Assembly: GCF_003054055.1 (NCBI RefSeq)
Contig: NZ_QBKI01000003.1
Span: 372,001-436,000, forward strand
Source: Pontibacter mucosus
GTDB lineage: Bacteria > Bacteroidota > Bacteroidia > Cytophagales > Hymenobacteraceae
Length of the DNA stretch: 64,000 nucleotides
Direction: 5' to 3'
The position numbers and the translations under genes were made by a program. The notes beneath the pieces are model-generated. The model searched no databases and had not been told where the DNA came from. It was given only the letters and a program-made list of their open reading frames with translations. Below are positions 43,109 to 51,854 of the stretch, one piece after another; position 1 is the stretch's first letter, and every line of letters begins with the position of its first letter.

Positions 43109-43678
43109 ATGCACGGATTGACAACAGACCTCATGCACGGGTCAATTTTCATCTTTTTGAAGCGCTACATCGAGAACAGGCAGAATTACAGCACCTGGAT
43201 TAAGATACTGGAAAGCGAGGGCATCGACCGTGTGCACGAGCCCTACCAGCTAAACGAGGTATACCCTGTGGCAGAGCTTTTCACCATTATGGAGGCGGGC
43301 GCCAGGGTGGAGGGCATATCCTATCCGGAGTTTCAGCAAAGCTTTGGCGAGTTCCTGGTCCCCGACCTGCTGCTGGTCTTCAAGAGGTTTGTGAACCCTG
43401 CCTGGAAAACCTATGACATGCTACTGCACATTGGGTCTCACATGCATGGAAGTATAAAGCAGGAGAATACAAAAACTAACCCGCCACCGCTTCATGTCAC
43501 CAAGGTAGGCAAGAACATGCTCATCATCGACTATCATTCGAAGCGAAAAATGGCAGGCTTTGCCATTGGCATTGTGAAAGGGCTAGCCCGGTATTTTCAG
43601 GAAACGGATAAGGTAAACGTGATGCCTACCACCGACATGCATAGCGATCGCGTGCAGATAAGGGTGGAGTTTACCTAA
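43109..43678 (+). CDS. H-NOX (haem NO/O2-binding, HNOB) domain protein
   Basis: This 189-residue single-domain haem sensor has the porphyrin-contact motif YxSxR, present as YHSKR at 142-146 and followed by the family pattern KMAGFAIGIVKG. A proximal His is offered by H111 or H113 in the stretch SHMHG, some 12-14 residues before the conserved PPPL (125-128), as in H-NOX proteins. Such proteins bind NO or O2 and regulate a partner kinase or cyclase, usually encoded next to them. Here no kinase or GGDEF gene is adjacent; the neighbours are an OmpA lipoprotein and a DUF2062 gene. The ATG at 43109 leads straight into the family N-terminus (MHGLT). Confidence 0.82.
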   Translation: MHGLTTDLMHGSIFIFLKRYIENRQNYSTWIKILESEGIDRVHEPYQLNEVYPVAELFTIMEAGARVEGISYPEFQQSFGEFLVPDLLLVFKRFVNPAWKTYDMLLHIGSHMHGSIKQENTKTNPPPLHVTKVGKNMLIIDYHSKRKMAGFAIGIVKGLARYFQETDKVNVMPTTDMHSDRVQIRVEFT

Positions 43679-43699
43679 ACTAAAAAGTTAAAGTATAGC

Positions 43700-44209
43700 C
43701 TAGGCCACACCACCCCCCGCCCCGGAAAGGCCTGTTTTTGGCAGCACCCGGTGCAGCAGCGGCAGCAGCATAAAGTATAGCGCCACCCCTGTCGGCACCG
43801 AAAGGATAGCCCATGCCGCAATACCGGCTAGGTTCGCTATCCAGAGGCTGTTGATGGCATCCAGCCAGTCCGCTTTAAACATGGCCCGCATCTCGGCCAG
43901 CGTCAGGCGCAGCTCGCCCAAGCCAAAAAAGGAAATGCCCAGCCGGATAAACGGAATGGCCAGCAGCAGCTGCAGGGGCTGCACCAGGTAGCTCACCAAT
44001 ACCGTCGCTGCAATGTTCAGGCGGAAACGCGCCGCCACAGCCGTGCTCAGCAGCGTGGTAACCCCAATGGCCGGGATGATGCCGATAACGCTGCCCACCG
44101 CCACGGTAGCGGCCAGCGTGCGCGGGGTCATCCCCTGCCGAAGCAGGTTCGATACCGGCATCACGAGCCTCCGTTTCAGAAAGGTGGATATGACTTGCAA
44201 TACAGCCAT
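43700..44209 (-). CDS. DUF2062 domain membrane protein
   Basis: This 169-residue membrane protein covers the DUF2062 family (TPRTLAATVAVGSVIGIIPA, about 28-47, then a YLVQPLQLLLAIPFIRLG segment). Three to four hydrophobic segments are visible. The role is unknown; in other bacteria the domain is often fused to or near glycosyltransferases. It is convergent with the H-NOX gene (21 bp between stops). Confidence 0.85.
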   Translation of the reverse strand: MAVLQVISTFLKRRLVMPVSNLLRQGMTPRTLAATVAVGSVIGIIPAIGVTTLLSTAVAARFRLNIAATVLVSYLVQPLQLLLAIPFIRLGISFFGLGELRLTLAEMRAMFKADWLDAINSLWIANLAGIAAWAILSVPTGVALYFMLLPLLHRVLPKTGLSGAGGGVA

Positions 44210-44510
44210 TGGTAGAACAGCAGTTAACGTTTATCTATAAGAAAATGAGTGGTAATGATGATTGCGGAAAGCTCCCTCAGGAAGATCTTCTGCTGGTGCT
44301 CTTTATACGCATCCGACTACAAAAGTAACCTGCTGATCTGCCTTTTGTTTTAAGTTTTGCTTAAGTATAAATACTTATTCCCATCCCTCCTGAAACCGCT
44401 GTCCCGCCCGGGGAATCAACATTAAAAATATTTAATAGAGTGGATTAAACCAGTCGGCAATATCGGTGTCTAAACCTGCAAGACTTACTCTATAACATTC
44501 ACACCATTTC
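44210..44510. other. Divergent intergenic region
   Basis: These 301 bp between the DUF2062 gene and the first beta-barrel receptor must contain both promoters. One AAGTATA (near 44362) is present. I see no strong TAnnTTTG box, hairpin or open frame. Confidence 0.4.
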
Positions 44511-47285
44511 ATGAAGAGGCTTTTTACCACCTTGTTAATGCTTGTAGCCGTACTGCAGGCATTTGCTCAGGCAACCACAGTAACGGGCGTCGTGCAGAGC
44601 AACAGTGACAAAACCCCATTGCCTGGTGCCAATGTCGTACTTACCCGCACCTCCGATGCCGCTAAATCCGTAACCGCCACCGATGGCGAAGGACGCTTCC
44701 GGTTCGACCGCGTGGCCCAGGGGCAGTACACACTGGAAATTAATTACATCGGCTTTGAAAACTTTACAAGAAACTTTCAAGTGGCCGGCAACCCGGTAAA
44801 CCTGGGCCAGCTCATGCTGCGCGACGCGGCCACCGGCCTGCAGGAAGTGCAGATCATCGGCCGGGCACCGCTGGGCGAGCAGAAAGGCGATACGGCCCAG
44901 TTTAACGCCAAAGCCTTTAAAACAGCTCCCGACGCCAGCGCTGAGGAGCTGGTAACGAAAATGCCGGGCGTAACCGTTGAGAATGGCCGCGTACAGGCGC
45001 AGGGCGAGGACGTGCAGCAGGTAATGATCGACGGGAAGCGCTACGTGGGCGAAGATGTGAACTCTGCTATCCGCAACCTTTCGGCTGACATGGTGGAGAG
45101 CGTGCAGGTGTTCGACGCGCAAAGCGACCGCGCCGCCTTTAGCGGGTTTGACGATGGCAACCGCGTGAAGACCCTGAACTTTGTGACCCGAAAAGACAAG
45201 CGCGAGGGCTACATGGGCAAGGCGTCGGCCGGCTACGGCACTGACGAGCGCTACATGCTGGGCGCCGTTGTAAACTACTTTAACGGCGACAGACGCCTGA
45301 CTGTAACCGGGCTCACGAATAATATCAACATGTTCGATTTCTCTATCGGGGAAACTCCGGGTGGTGGCATGCGTGGCCGGAGAGGCTGGGGCGGCGGCTC
45401 CCCGAACGGCGTGATCAACACGAACACGCTTGGCCTGAACTACAATGACGTTTGGGGCAAAAGGATTCAGGTGAGCGGTAACTACAATTACTCTAACCGC
45501 GACGTGATCAACAACCAGTACCGCTTCCGCGATTTTGTGAACAGCGATACCACTTACACCGAGAACAGCCTGAACCAGGAGCTGACCGATGCGCACCGCT
45601 TTAACTTCAGGTTACAGTATAACATCAACGAGAATAACCGCCTGTTGGTAAGGCCAAGCCTGACGGTGCAGCGAAACGAGTCGCTGACGGGACGTAACGC
45701 CAGCAACATCCTTAATGCTGAGACTCTGACTAACTCCCTGAACTCGGACAACTCCGAGACCAACAGCATTAACTTTGGCAACAACATCCTGTACTCCCAT
45801 CGCTTCGGCAACTCAGGCAGAATCCTGACCGCTGAATTTGACACGCGTTATAATACTTCCAACGGAAAAGGCTACCAACTGGAGAACACCTCTAACTTCC
45901 TCAACCCGGAGCGCGACGTAACGCGCAACCAGTTTATCGACTCCGAGCGCAACAACTTCTCCTGGTCGGGTAACCTGGATTACTCGCAGCGCCTGGGTGA
46001 GAACTCGCGCCTGCAGCTGGAGTACAACATCAGCAACCGCACCAACGACTCCGACCGCAGAACCTTTGACATGGTGGAAGGCGAGGGCTACAACAGCTTT
46101 AATATGCCGCTGAGCAACACCTTCACCAGCGACTACATCGCGCAGCGCTTTGGGCCGAGCTACCAGTACAGAACTGATAAGGCCAGCTTCCAGCTGAACG
46201 CCCGCTACCAGCTGGCCACCCTGCGCGGGGAAAGCGAGTTCCCGCAGCAGCAGCCCCTGAAGCGCGACTTCAACAACGTGCTTCCGTCGGCCGAGTATGA
46301 GTACAAGTTCTCGCAGTCGAAAAACATCCGCGTTAACTTCAGCACCTCTACCCGCGAGCCATCGGTGGAGCAGCTGCAGAACGTGCTCAACATCTCTAAC
46401 CCGCTACAGCCGCGCATAGGTAACCCAGCGTTGGAGCAGGAGTATGAGAACAGGCTGTTTATGCGCTTCCGTACGTTTAATGCGGAGACGAACCGGGTAT
46501 TCTTCATGGGCCTGTTTGGTACCATGACGCAGGATTACATCACCAACAGCATTTATACCCGCGACGTACCGTTTGATTTGCCGGAGGATTATTCTTACCG
46601 TCCTGGTGCCCGTTTCTCCCGCCCGGAGAACCTGGACGGCTACTGGAGCGTGCGGTCGTTCTTTAACTACGGCCAGCCGGTAAACTTCATCAGCTCCAAC
46701 TTTAACCTGAACGGCTCGGTGGGCTACTCCAGAACACCGGGTAGGATCGACGAGGAGCTGAACTACGCCAACAACACCAACTTCCGTTTGGGTGTGAACC
46801 TAAGCAGCAACATCAGCGAGAAGGTTGACTTCAACATTTCGACCACGGGTAGCTACAACATGGTGGACAACACGCTGCGCACCACCCAGAACAACGATTT
46901 TTACACCCACAGCACCAACCTGCGTCTGAACACGATTTTCTGGAAAGGCCTGGTATACCGCACCGAGCTGAACCACCAGTACAACGGCGGCCTTTCTGCC
47001 GGGGTAGACAAAAGCTATGTGCTATGGAACATGAGCCTGGGCAAAAAGATTTTCAAGAACCAGCAGGGCGAGGTTAGCCTGAGCGTAAACGATTTGCTGA
47101 AGCAGAACGTGAGCATCCAGCGTAACATAGCCGCCGACTATATTGAGGACGTGCAGTCCACGGTGCTGCAGCGCTACTTTATGGTGACCTTTACCTACAA
47201 CCTACGCAAGTTCATCAGCGGCAGCGCACCAGAGATGAATGAAGGGCGTGGCGGTAACTGGGGTGGCAGACCTGGCGGACGTTAA
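44511..47285 (+). CDS. Outer membrane receptor with carboxypeptidase-regulatory N-terminus (TonB-dependent-receptor type)
   Basis: This 924-residue outer-membrane protein has a signal peptide (1-20, ending LQAFAQ), a CarboxypepD_reg-like domain at about 22-110 (GVVQSNSDKTPLPGANVVL), a plug-like region near 110-220 (MPGVTVENGRVQAQGEDVQQ), and a long beta-barrel to the end with alternating Asn/aromatic strands. The C-terminus is Gly/Arg/Trp-rich. Such proteins belong to the TonB-dependent receptor superfamily, outer membrane beta-barrel family 3. The ligand is unknown. It is single, with a terminator behind it; an AraC-type membrane regulator lies 151 bp downstream. Confidence 0.88.
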   Translation: MKRLFTTLLMLVAVLQAFAQATTVTGVVQSNSDKTPLPGANVVLTRTSDAAKSVTATDGEGRFRFDRVAQGQYTLEINYIGFENFTRNFQVAGNPVNLGQLMLRDAATGLQEVQIIGRAPLGEQKGDTAQFNAKAFKTAPDASAEELVTKMPGVTVENGRVQAQGEDVQQVMIDGKRYVGEDVNSAIRNLSADMVESVQVFDAQSDRAAFSGFDDGNRVKTLNFVTRKDKREGYMGKASAGYGTDERYMLGAVVNYFNGDRRLTVTGLTNNINMFDFSIGETPGGGMRGRRGWGGGSPNGVINTNTLGLNYNDVWGKRIQVSGNYNYSNRDVINNQYRFRDFVNSDTTYTENSLNQELTDAHRFNFRLQYNINENNRLLVRPSLTVQRNESLTGRNASNILNAETLTNSLNSDNSETNSINFGNNILYSHRFGNSGRILTAEFDTRYNTSNGKGYQLENTSNFLNPERDVTRNQFIDSERNNFSWSGNLDYSQRLGENSRLQLEYNISNRTNDSDRRTFDMVEGEGYNSFNMPLSNTFTSDYIAQRFGPSYQYRTDKASFQLNARYQLATLRGESEFPQQQPLKRDFNNVLPSAEYEYKFSQSKNIRVNFSTSTREPSVEQLQNVLNISNPLQPRIGNPALEQEYENRLFMRFRTFNAETNRVFFMGLFGTMTQDYITNSIYTRDVPFDLPEDYSYRPGARFSRPENLDGYWSVRSFFNYGQPVNFISSNFNLNGSVGYSRTPGRIDEELNYANNTNFRLGVNLSSNISEKVDFNISTTGSYNMVDNTLRTTQNNDFYTHSTNLRLNTIFWKGLVYRTELNHQYNGGLSAGVDKSYVLWNMSLGKKIFKNQQGEVSLSVNDLLKQNVSIQRNIAADYIEDVQSTVLQRYFMVTFTYNLRKFISGSAPEMNEGRGGNWGGRPGGR

Positions 47286-47315
47286 TCCGCAACAAGCACT
47301 TGTAGTTTAGTTAGG

Positions 47316-47345
47316 AAAGCCCGGGCCAGTTAGTCCGGGCTTTTT
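47316..47345 (+). terminator. Terminator after the first receptor gene
   Basis: A 9-bp stem (47316-47324 with 47335-47343) ends in a T-run. Confidence 0.8.
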
Positions 47346-47436
47346 GTTTGCCCACGGATTTTCCCGAGCCGGCAAGTATAAATTAAAATTTAATTATAGC
47401 TTTAGCCTGTAAAAGTATAAACCGTCAACACACGCC

Positions 47437-48582
47437 ATGCCTCCTCAGGAATCCTTTTTCCGGTTCGATTGGTTTGCAGCCATCCTGCTGGTGGGTGTGG
47501 TGCAGGGCTTTTTCCTGAGCCTGCTGTTTCTGGCCAGGCGGCCGCACCGACAGCCGTACCACCATTTGCTGCTGGCCGCGCTGGCCTTCACATTCGGGGC
47601 GCTGGTGCTGGAGGTCTTTCTTTGCTACAGCGGCCTGATGTTCCGGGTGCTGCCCCTGGTGGATTTCTCTGAGCCGGCTAACTTTGCCATCGGCCCCCTC
47701 ACCTACCTGCTTTTCCGCAGCCTGAACGGCAACAACTGGACGCGCCGGCAATGGCTGCATTTTATACCTTTCGGGCTATACTTACTCTACCACGTGCTGT
47801 TTTACATACAGCCGGAGGCGGTCAAGTATAACGCCTACATCAGTGCTTATTTTCCGGATTGGGAGTATCTGCCGGTGACCATCACACTCGATTGGGACCC
47901 GCTGCTGCTGACCAGGTATGTCAATGAGCTCACCATACTGCACGTCATTATCTACATCGGGCTTTGCTTCCGGCTTCTCAGAAAGCAGCGTCCAACTGAC
48001 GATGCGCCGAATCCATACTTTTACACGTGGGCCAAATTTCTGCTCTACTTTTTCGTGGCCTCCCTGCTCATGATACTTTTCGTGAAGCTAACCTACGAAC
48101 GCGATCTGGGCGACCACCTGCTGGCCGTTTTCCTGGTGCTGCAGCTTTTCTTTGCCAGCTTCAAAATCATTACCGACTCGGCTTTCTTTCAGCCGGTGGT
48201 GCAGGTAAAGTATGAGAAGTCGGCTTTGAGCGAGGAGGCAAAGCTGGATTTGCTCCAGAAATTGAAAGCGGCCGAGCAGGAGAAGTTCTACACCCAACCA
48301 TCGGCCTCGCTGCCGAGCCTGGCCAAACAACTGCGCACCTCGCCGCATTATCTCTCCCAGAGCCTGAACGAGCGGCTGGGCAAGAGCTTTTTTGAATATT
48401 TGGCCGAGCTTCGCATCCAGGAGGCCAAAGCCATACTCTCTGACCCGGCCCAACAGCACCTGAAGGTGGAAGAGGTAGCCGAGCAAGTGGGCTACCTGTC
48501 CAAGTCGGCTTTTAGCGCCGCCTTTAAAAAGCTGACCGGGCAGACGCCGGGCGAGTACCGGAAAAAGGCCATTTTGAGCTAA
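47437..48582 (+). CDS. Membrane-bound AraC family transcriptional regulator
   Basis: This 381-residue protein has about seven hydrophobic segments in residues 1-235. A cytoplasmic C-terminal AraC helix-turn-helix follows (about 285-378, with SLAKQLRTSPHYLSQSLN and the second helix VGYLSKSAFSAAFKKLTG). This is the usual layout of Bacteroidota membrane-anchored AraC regulators. The signal sensed is unknown. It may regulate itself or the acyltransferase gene that begins 95 bp downstream in the same direction. Confidence 0.87.
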   Translation: MPPQESFFRFDWFAAILLVGVVQGFFLSLLFLARRPHRQPYHHLLLAALAFTFGALVLEVFLCYSGLMFRVLPLVDFSEPANFAIGPLTYLLFRSLNGNNWTRRQWLHFIPFGLYLLYHVLFYIQPEAVKYNAYISAYFPDWEYLPVTITLDWDPLLLTRYVNELTILHVIIYIGLCFRLLRKQRPTDDAPNPYFYTWAKFLLYFFVASLLMILFVKLTYERDLGDHLLAVFLVLQLFFASFKIITDSAFFQPVVQVKYEKSALSEEAKLDLLQKLKAAEQEKFYTQPSASLPSLAKQLRTSPHYLSQSLNERLGKSFFEYLAELRIQEAKAILSDPAQQHLKVEEVAEQVGYLSKSAFSAAFKKLTGQTPGEYRKKAILS

Positions 48583-48677
48583 CTGGAGTACTTCCCTATA
48601 AAGTAGCACCTCGCACTTACCGGCAGATTCTTCTACTTGCGGCCTCCATTGCTAGGTTTGTCCCAAAACCTACTGCT

Positions 48678-49847
48678 ATGGAAAAATCAGAAAAAATCAG
48701 ACGTTACGAGTTCGACTGGCTGCGGGTGCTGGCCTTTTCGCTGCTCATCTTTTACCACACCGGCATGTTCTTCGTGAGCTGGGAGTGGCATGTCAAGAAC
48801 CCAGAAATAAGTGAGGCACTGGAGCGGCCGATGCTGTTTATGAACCAGTGGCGCATGTCGCTTATCTTCCTGGTTTCGGGGGTGGGCGTATACTTTGCGA
48901 TGGGCTACCGCAGCGCCGGCACCTTTGCCAAGGACAGGCTGAAGCGGATTTTCGTGCCGCTGCTGGTGGGCATGCTGCTTATCGTGCCGCCGCAAGTATA
49001 CTTCGAGCGCGTGGTGCAGGGCACAGCCACCGATTACCTGAGCTTCTACCCTTCCATCTTTGCGCTGGAGCCTTACCCGGAAGGCAACTTTAGCTGGCAC
49101 CACCTGTGGTACCTGGCCTACATTTTCTGCTACAGCCTCTTACTGTTACCCCTGCTCATGTACCTGCGCCGCACAAGTATAAACGGGGAAAGTATAAAAG
49201 GCTGGATGCTGCTGGCCCTGCCGGCCATTTGGCTAAGTATAGGCGGTATCCTTTTAAATCAGCGCTTCCCGGCTACCAACGCCCTCATCGATGACTGGGC
49301 CAATCACTTCCTTTATATCTCGGTTTTTCTGATTGGCTTTATGCTGATGAAGCTGCCGCAGCTGCAAGACAAGGTAAGGCGGCTGCGCTGGTATAGCTTA
49401 AGTATAGCCATCACCACCGTTACCATACTTTATACTTTCTATTGGTTTAAGAATGTCGATTTAAATGGCGCAGCGCTGGATGTATACTACCTCATCCGGC
49501 AGAGCAACCGCTGGTTCTGGCTCATGGCCATACTTGGTTTTGCCATGCAGCACCTCAACCGCAAAAGCAAGTACCTGGCCCAGGCCAACGAGATGGTGTA
49601 CCCCTTCTATATCCTGCACCAGACCGTCATCGTGGCGCTGGCGTTTTACCTGATGCAGGTAGATTGGAGCATCGGCGCAAAATTCACCTTCATCAGCCTG
49701 AGCACCTTCATACTTTGCTTTTTACTGGTGCGCTACGTCATTATGCCCCTCAATTGGCTCAGGGTTCCGTTTGGGCTGAAACCTGTGCAAAAGCGCAGCG
49801 TTGCGGCAACCAAAGTGACGGCCAGGGAGATAAAGGTGGCTTCGTGA
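48678..49847 (+). CDS. Acyltransferase_3 family membrane protein
   Basis: This 389-residue protein has about ten transmembrane segments. It starts with the pattern RRYEFDWLRVLAFSLLIFYH; the His ending that stretch fits the catalytic site of acyltransferase-3 enzymes, which O-acylate surface sugars. The acceptor is unknown. A TAGGTTTG box (48653-48660) lies 17 bp before the ATG. The coding sequence holds an unusual number of AAGTATA motifs: in-frame Ser-Ile pairs written AGT-ATA occur at 49175, 49190, 49235 and 49400. Confidence 0.85.
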   Translation: MEKSEKIRRYEFDWLRVLAFSLLIFYHTGMFFVSWEWHVKNPEISEALERPMLFMNQWRMSLIFLVSGVGVYFAMGYRSAGTFAKDRLKRIFVPLLVGMLLIVPPQVYFERVVQGTATDYLSFYPSIFALEPYPEGNFSWHHLWYLAYIFCYSLLLLPLLMYLRRTSINGESIKGWMLLALPAIWLSIGGILLNQRFPATNALIDDWANHFLYISVFLIGFMLMKLPQLQDKVRRLRWYSLSIAITTVTILYTFYWFKNVDLNGAALDVYYLIRQSNRWFWLMAILGFAMQHLNRKSKYLAQANEMVYPFYILHQTVIVALAFYLMQVDWSIGAKFTFISLSTFILCFLLVRYVIMPLNWLRVPFGLKPVQKRSVAATKVTAREIKVAS

Positions 49848-49858
49848 GCAAAGCTGAG

Positions 49859-50830
49859 TTAGCGCAACCGCACCTTTCGCAGGCGGAAGGCTTTTTGCCG
49901 GGCTGGGATGCTGTAGAGCATGAGCCCGCCCATCACCAGCAGCATGCCCATGTTGGCCAGCGGTCCCGGCCAGGCGATGCCTAAAAGTATAATTTCGCCC
50001 ACCAGCGTAGCAATAATCTCAATGGATTGAGTGGCCTCCACGGCGGCAAGGGCAGCGGAATTGTGGCGTACCATGTTCATGGCCACAAAAAACAAGACAC
50101 CGCCAATTACCCCGGAGCTCAGCGCTATGACCAGTGTGCCGGTTATCTGCGACGCTCCGGGCAGGCCCGCCTCGCTGTAACCGTAGAGCATGAGGCAAAG
50201 CTGCACCGGCAAGCTGCCAATGGCCATCCCTGCCACGCGCTGCATGGCGTTCAGTTTCTGGCTTTCCTCTTCGGTATGTAGCAGCACCTTGCGGTTTGCC
50301 AGTGGCCAAAGCGCCGCTCCTATCAGCACCAGCACCACGCAAATCCAGAGGTCCTGCTGGGTGTAGCTGCCGTTGCGCTGGCTCCATTGCATCAGGGCAA
50401 TGCCGGCAAGTATAAGCACCGACAGCAGCAGCGCCCGCACCGGGATGCGCCCGCGGGCATCATTGTAAATGAGCGGGGAAAGTAAAATGCCGGCTACAAT
50501 GGTAAACTGGAACACGCCGGCTACCAGCCAACCGGGGCCAAAGAATGCGGCGGAGGTAAGAAAAATATACACGATTCCGAAAGCCAGGCCGCCCCAGCCC
50601 ACCCACACCCACAGGTTTTGGCGCATGACATACACGAGAGGCTTTAGCCTGCCTTGGACCATCAGTAGGGGTAGCAAAAGTATAGCCAGAAAGGAGGTTC
50701 GCAGGCCTACCGTCCAGGCCCAGTGGCCGCCCTCCGCCGATATGTAGCTGTTGACCGTGTAGGTAGAGCTGAAAAACACACAGGCCAGCGAGCCAATGGC
50801 AATCGCTTTTAAATTATTATTCTGGTTCAT
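49859..50830 (-). CDS. DMT superfamily multidrug/metabolite exporter (EamA-like)
   Basis: This is an integral membrane protein of about 323 residues with ten hydrophobic segments, arranged as two repeats in the DMT manner. A conserved first segment (IGSLACVFFSSTYTVNSYI) and a Gly-rich tenth are visible. It matches the multidrug resistance efflux transporter family of Bacteroidota. The ATG at 50830 (MNQNNN) is preferred; the frame also allows 8 more codons. The substrate is unknown. It ends 11 bp from the convergent acyltransferase stop. The AraC gene on its right runs in the same direction. Confidence 0.82.
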   Translation of the reverse strand: MNQNNNLKAIAIGSLACVFFSSTYTVNSYISAEGGHWAWTVGLRTSFLAILLLPLLMVQGRLKPLVYVMRQNLWVWVGWGGLAFGIVYIFLTSAAFFGPGWLVAGVFQFTIVAGILLSPLIYNDARGRIPVRALLLSVLILAGIALMQWSQRNGSYTQQDLWICVVLVLIGAALWPLANRKVLLHTEEESQKLNAMQRVAGMAIGSLPVQLCLMLYGYSEAGLPGASQITGTLVIALSSGVIGGVLFFVAMNMVRHNSAALAAVEATQSIEIIATLVGEIILLGIAWPGPLANMGMLLVMGGLMLYSIPARQKAFRLRKVRLR

Positions 50831-50873
50831 AGCCGTCATCTCCTGAATTTGCAAATGTACGGCCAGGACCAGC

Positions 50874-51767
50874 TCAGGTCATGGCATTATCAGCCTCGTC
50901 TATGGCACTTTTGGAACCAGCCTGTTGCTGGCGCAGCTGCAGGGGTGTGATGCCGGTCAGGCGGCGGAAGAAGCGCACAAAGTAAGAGGCATCCTCAAAA
51001 CCCAGCTTATAGGCGATTTCCTTTACCGACAGCGTGCTGAAGTATAGCAGCCGCTTGCTCTCAATCAGCAGCCTGTTGTGCAGCATGTCAGCCACCGTCA
51101 CACCCAAGGATTGCCTGCAGATGTTGTTTAAGTGCTTAGGTGTAATGCCTATGTGTTCAGCGTAATAAGACACGGGCAGGTGCTCCTGAAAATGCTGTTC
51201 CACCAACGTGCTCAGTTGAAAGATGCGCTCGCTGTACCGGGCAGGCGTGAGCTGGGCAATTTGCAAGTGCGCCTCGCGGAGCAGGTACCGGAGCAAGGTA
51301 TACAGCAGGCGCGAGAGAATGGTATAATCCGGAACTGGCATTTCCAGCTCCTGCTCTAGCAGCTGCACCAGTTGCTCGAATGTTTTCTGTAAATGCGGCG
51401 GCAGGTCGAGGTAGGGGTGCTGGTAGGCGGCCCCGAAGAGCACCAGCACCTCATGCGCCGTCAGGCCCGTGGTTTGCAACAGGCTCTCCCGGAAAGCCAC
51501 AATCTTGCCCTGTTCCTGCCGGGCCACCCGTTGGTGCGCCTGTCCCGGCCCGAGCAGGAACACCCGCCCGGCCAGCATCTCGTAGCGCCTGAAGTCGATC
51601 AGGTTATCGCCTCCCCTGGTTTCCTGCACATAAATAAGCTGGTAGGCATTGTGCCGGTGGGGCACAGCCGAAAGCTCGCTGGCAAAATCCTGAAGCGGCA
51701 ACACGGCCAGCTCCTGCGTTTGCAGCAGTTCCTGTATAGGCAAGGGTTCAGGCTTCGGCTTTTTCAT
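50874..51767 (-). CDS. AraC family transcriptional regulator
   Basis: This 297-residue soluble regulator has an N-terminal cupin-like sensing domain (about 20-110, HRHNAYQLIYVQE) and a C-terminal AraC double helix-turn-helix (about 185-285, HIGITPKHLNNICRQSLG, then KLGFEDASYFVRFFRRLTG). It is upstream of the exporter gene in the same direction (43 bp to its ATG), so it may control that exporter. Its start codon is only 3 bp from a perfect 19-bp hairpin at 51771-51821. Confidence 0.9.
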   Translation of the reverse strand: MKKPKPEPLPIQELLQTQELAVLPLQDFASELSAVPHRHNAYQLIYVQETRGGDNLIDFRRYEMLAGRVFLLGPGQAHQRVARQEQGKIVAFRESLLQTTGLTAHEVLVLFGAAYQHPYLDLPPHLQKTFEQLVQLLEQELEMPVPDYTILSRLLYTLLRYLLREAHLQIAQLTPARYSERIFQLSTLVEQHFQEHLPVSYYAEHIGITPKHLNNICRQSLGVTVADMLHNRLLIESKRLLYFSTLSVKEIAYKLGFEDASYFVRFFRRLTGITPLQLRQQQAGSKSAIDEADNAMT

Positions 51768-51770
51768 ATG

Positions 51771-51821
51771 AAAGTATAAACCGGCTGCAAGGTAAGTATA
51801 AATGCAGCCGGTTTATACTTT
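51771..51821 (-). terminator. 19-bp perfect hairpin built on AAGTATA
   Basis: Positions 51771-51789 pair perfectly with 51803-51821. Both ends of the stem are AAGTATA/TATACTT, and the 13-nt loop carries a third copy. It is downstream of the second receptor gene (stop at 51855) and directly upstream of the AraC start codon (51767). It may end the receptor transcript, or fold in the AraC leader. Confidence 0.85.
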
Positions 51822-51854
51822 GAGGCGGCTGATTTATACTTCGGCCGCTCCTGC

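Noticed and set aside
44535..45596. A 353-codon frame antisense to the first receptor gene
   Set aside because: It is a mirror frame of a strongly biased coding sequence; its protein has no recognisable domains.
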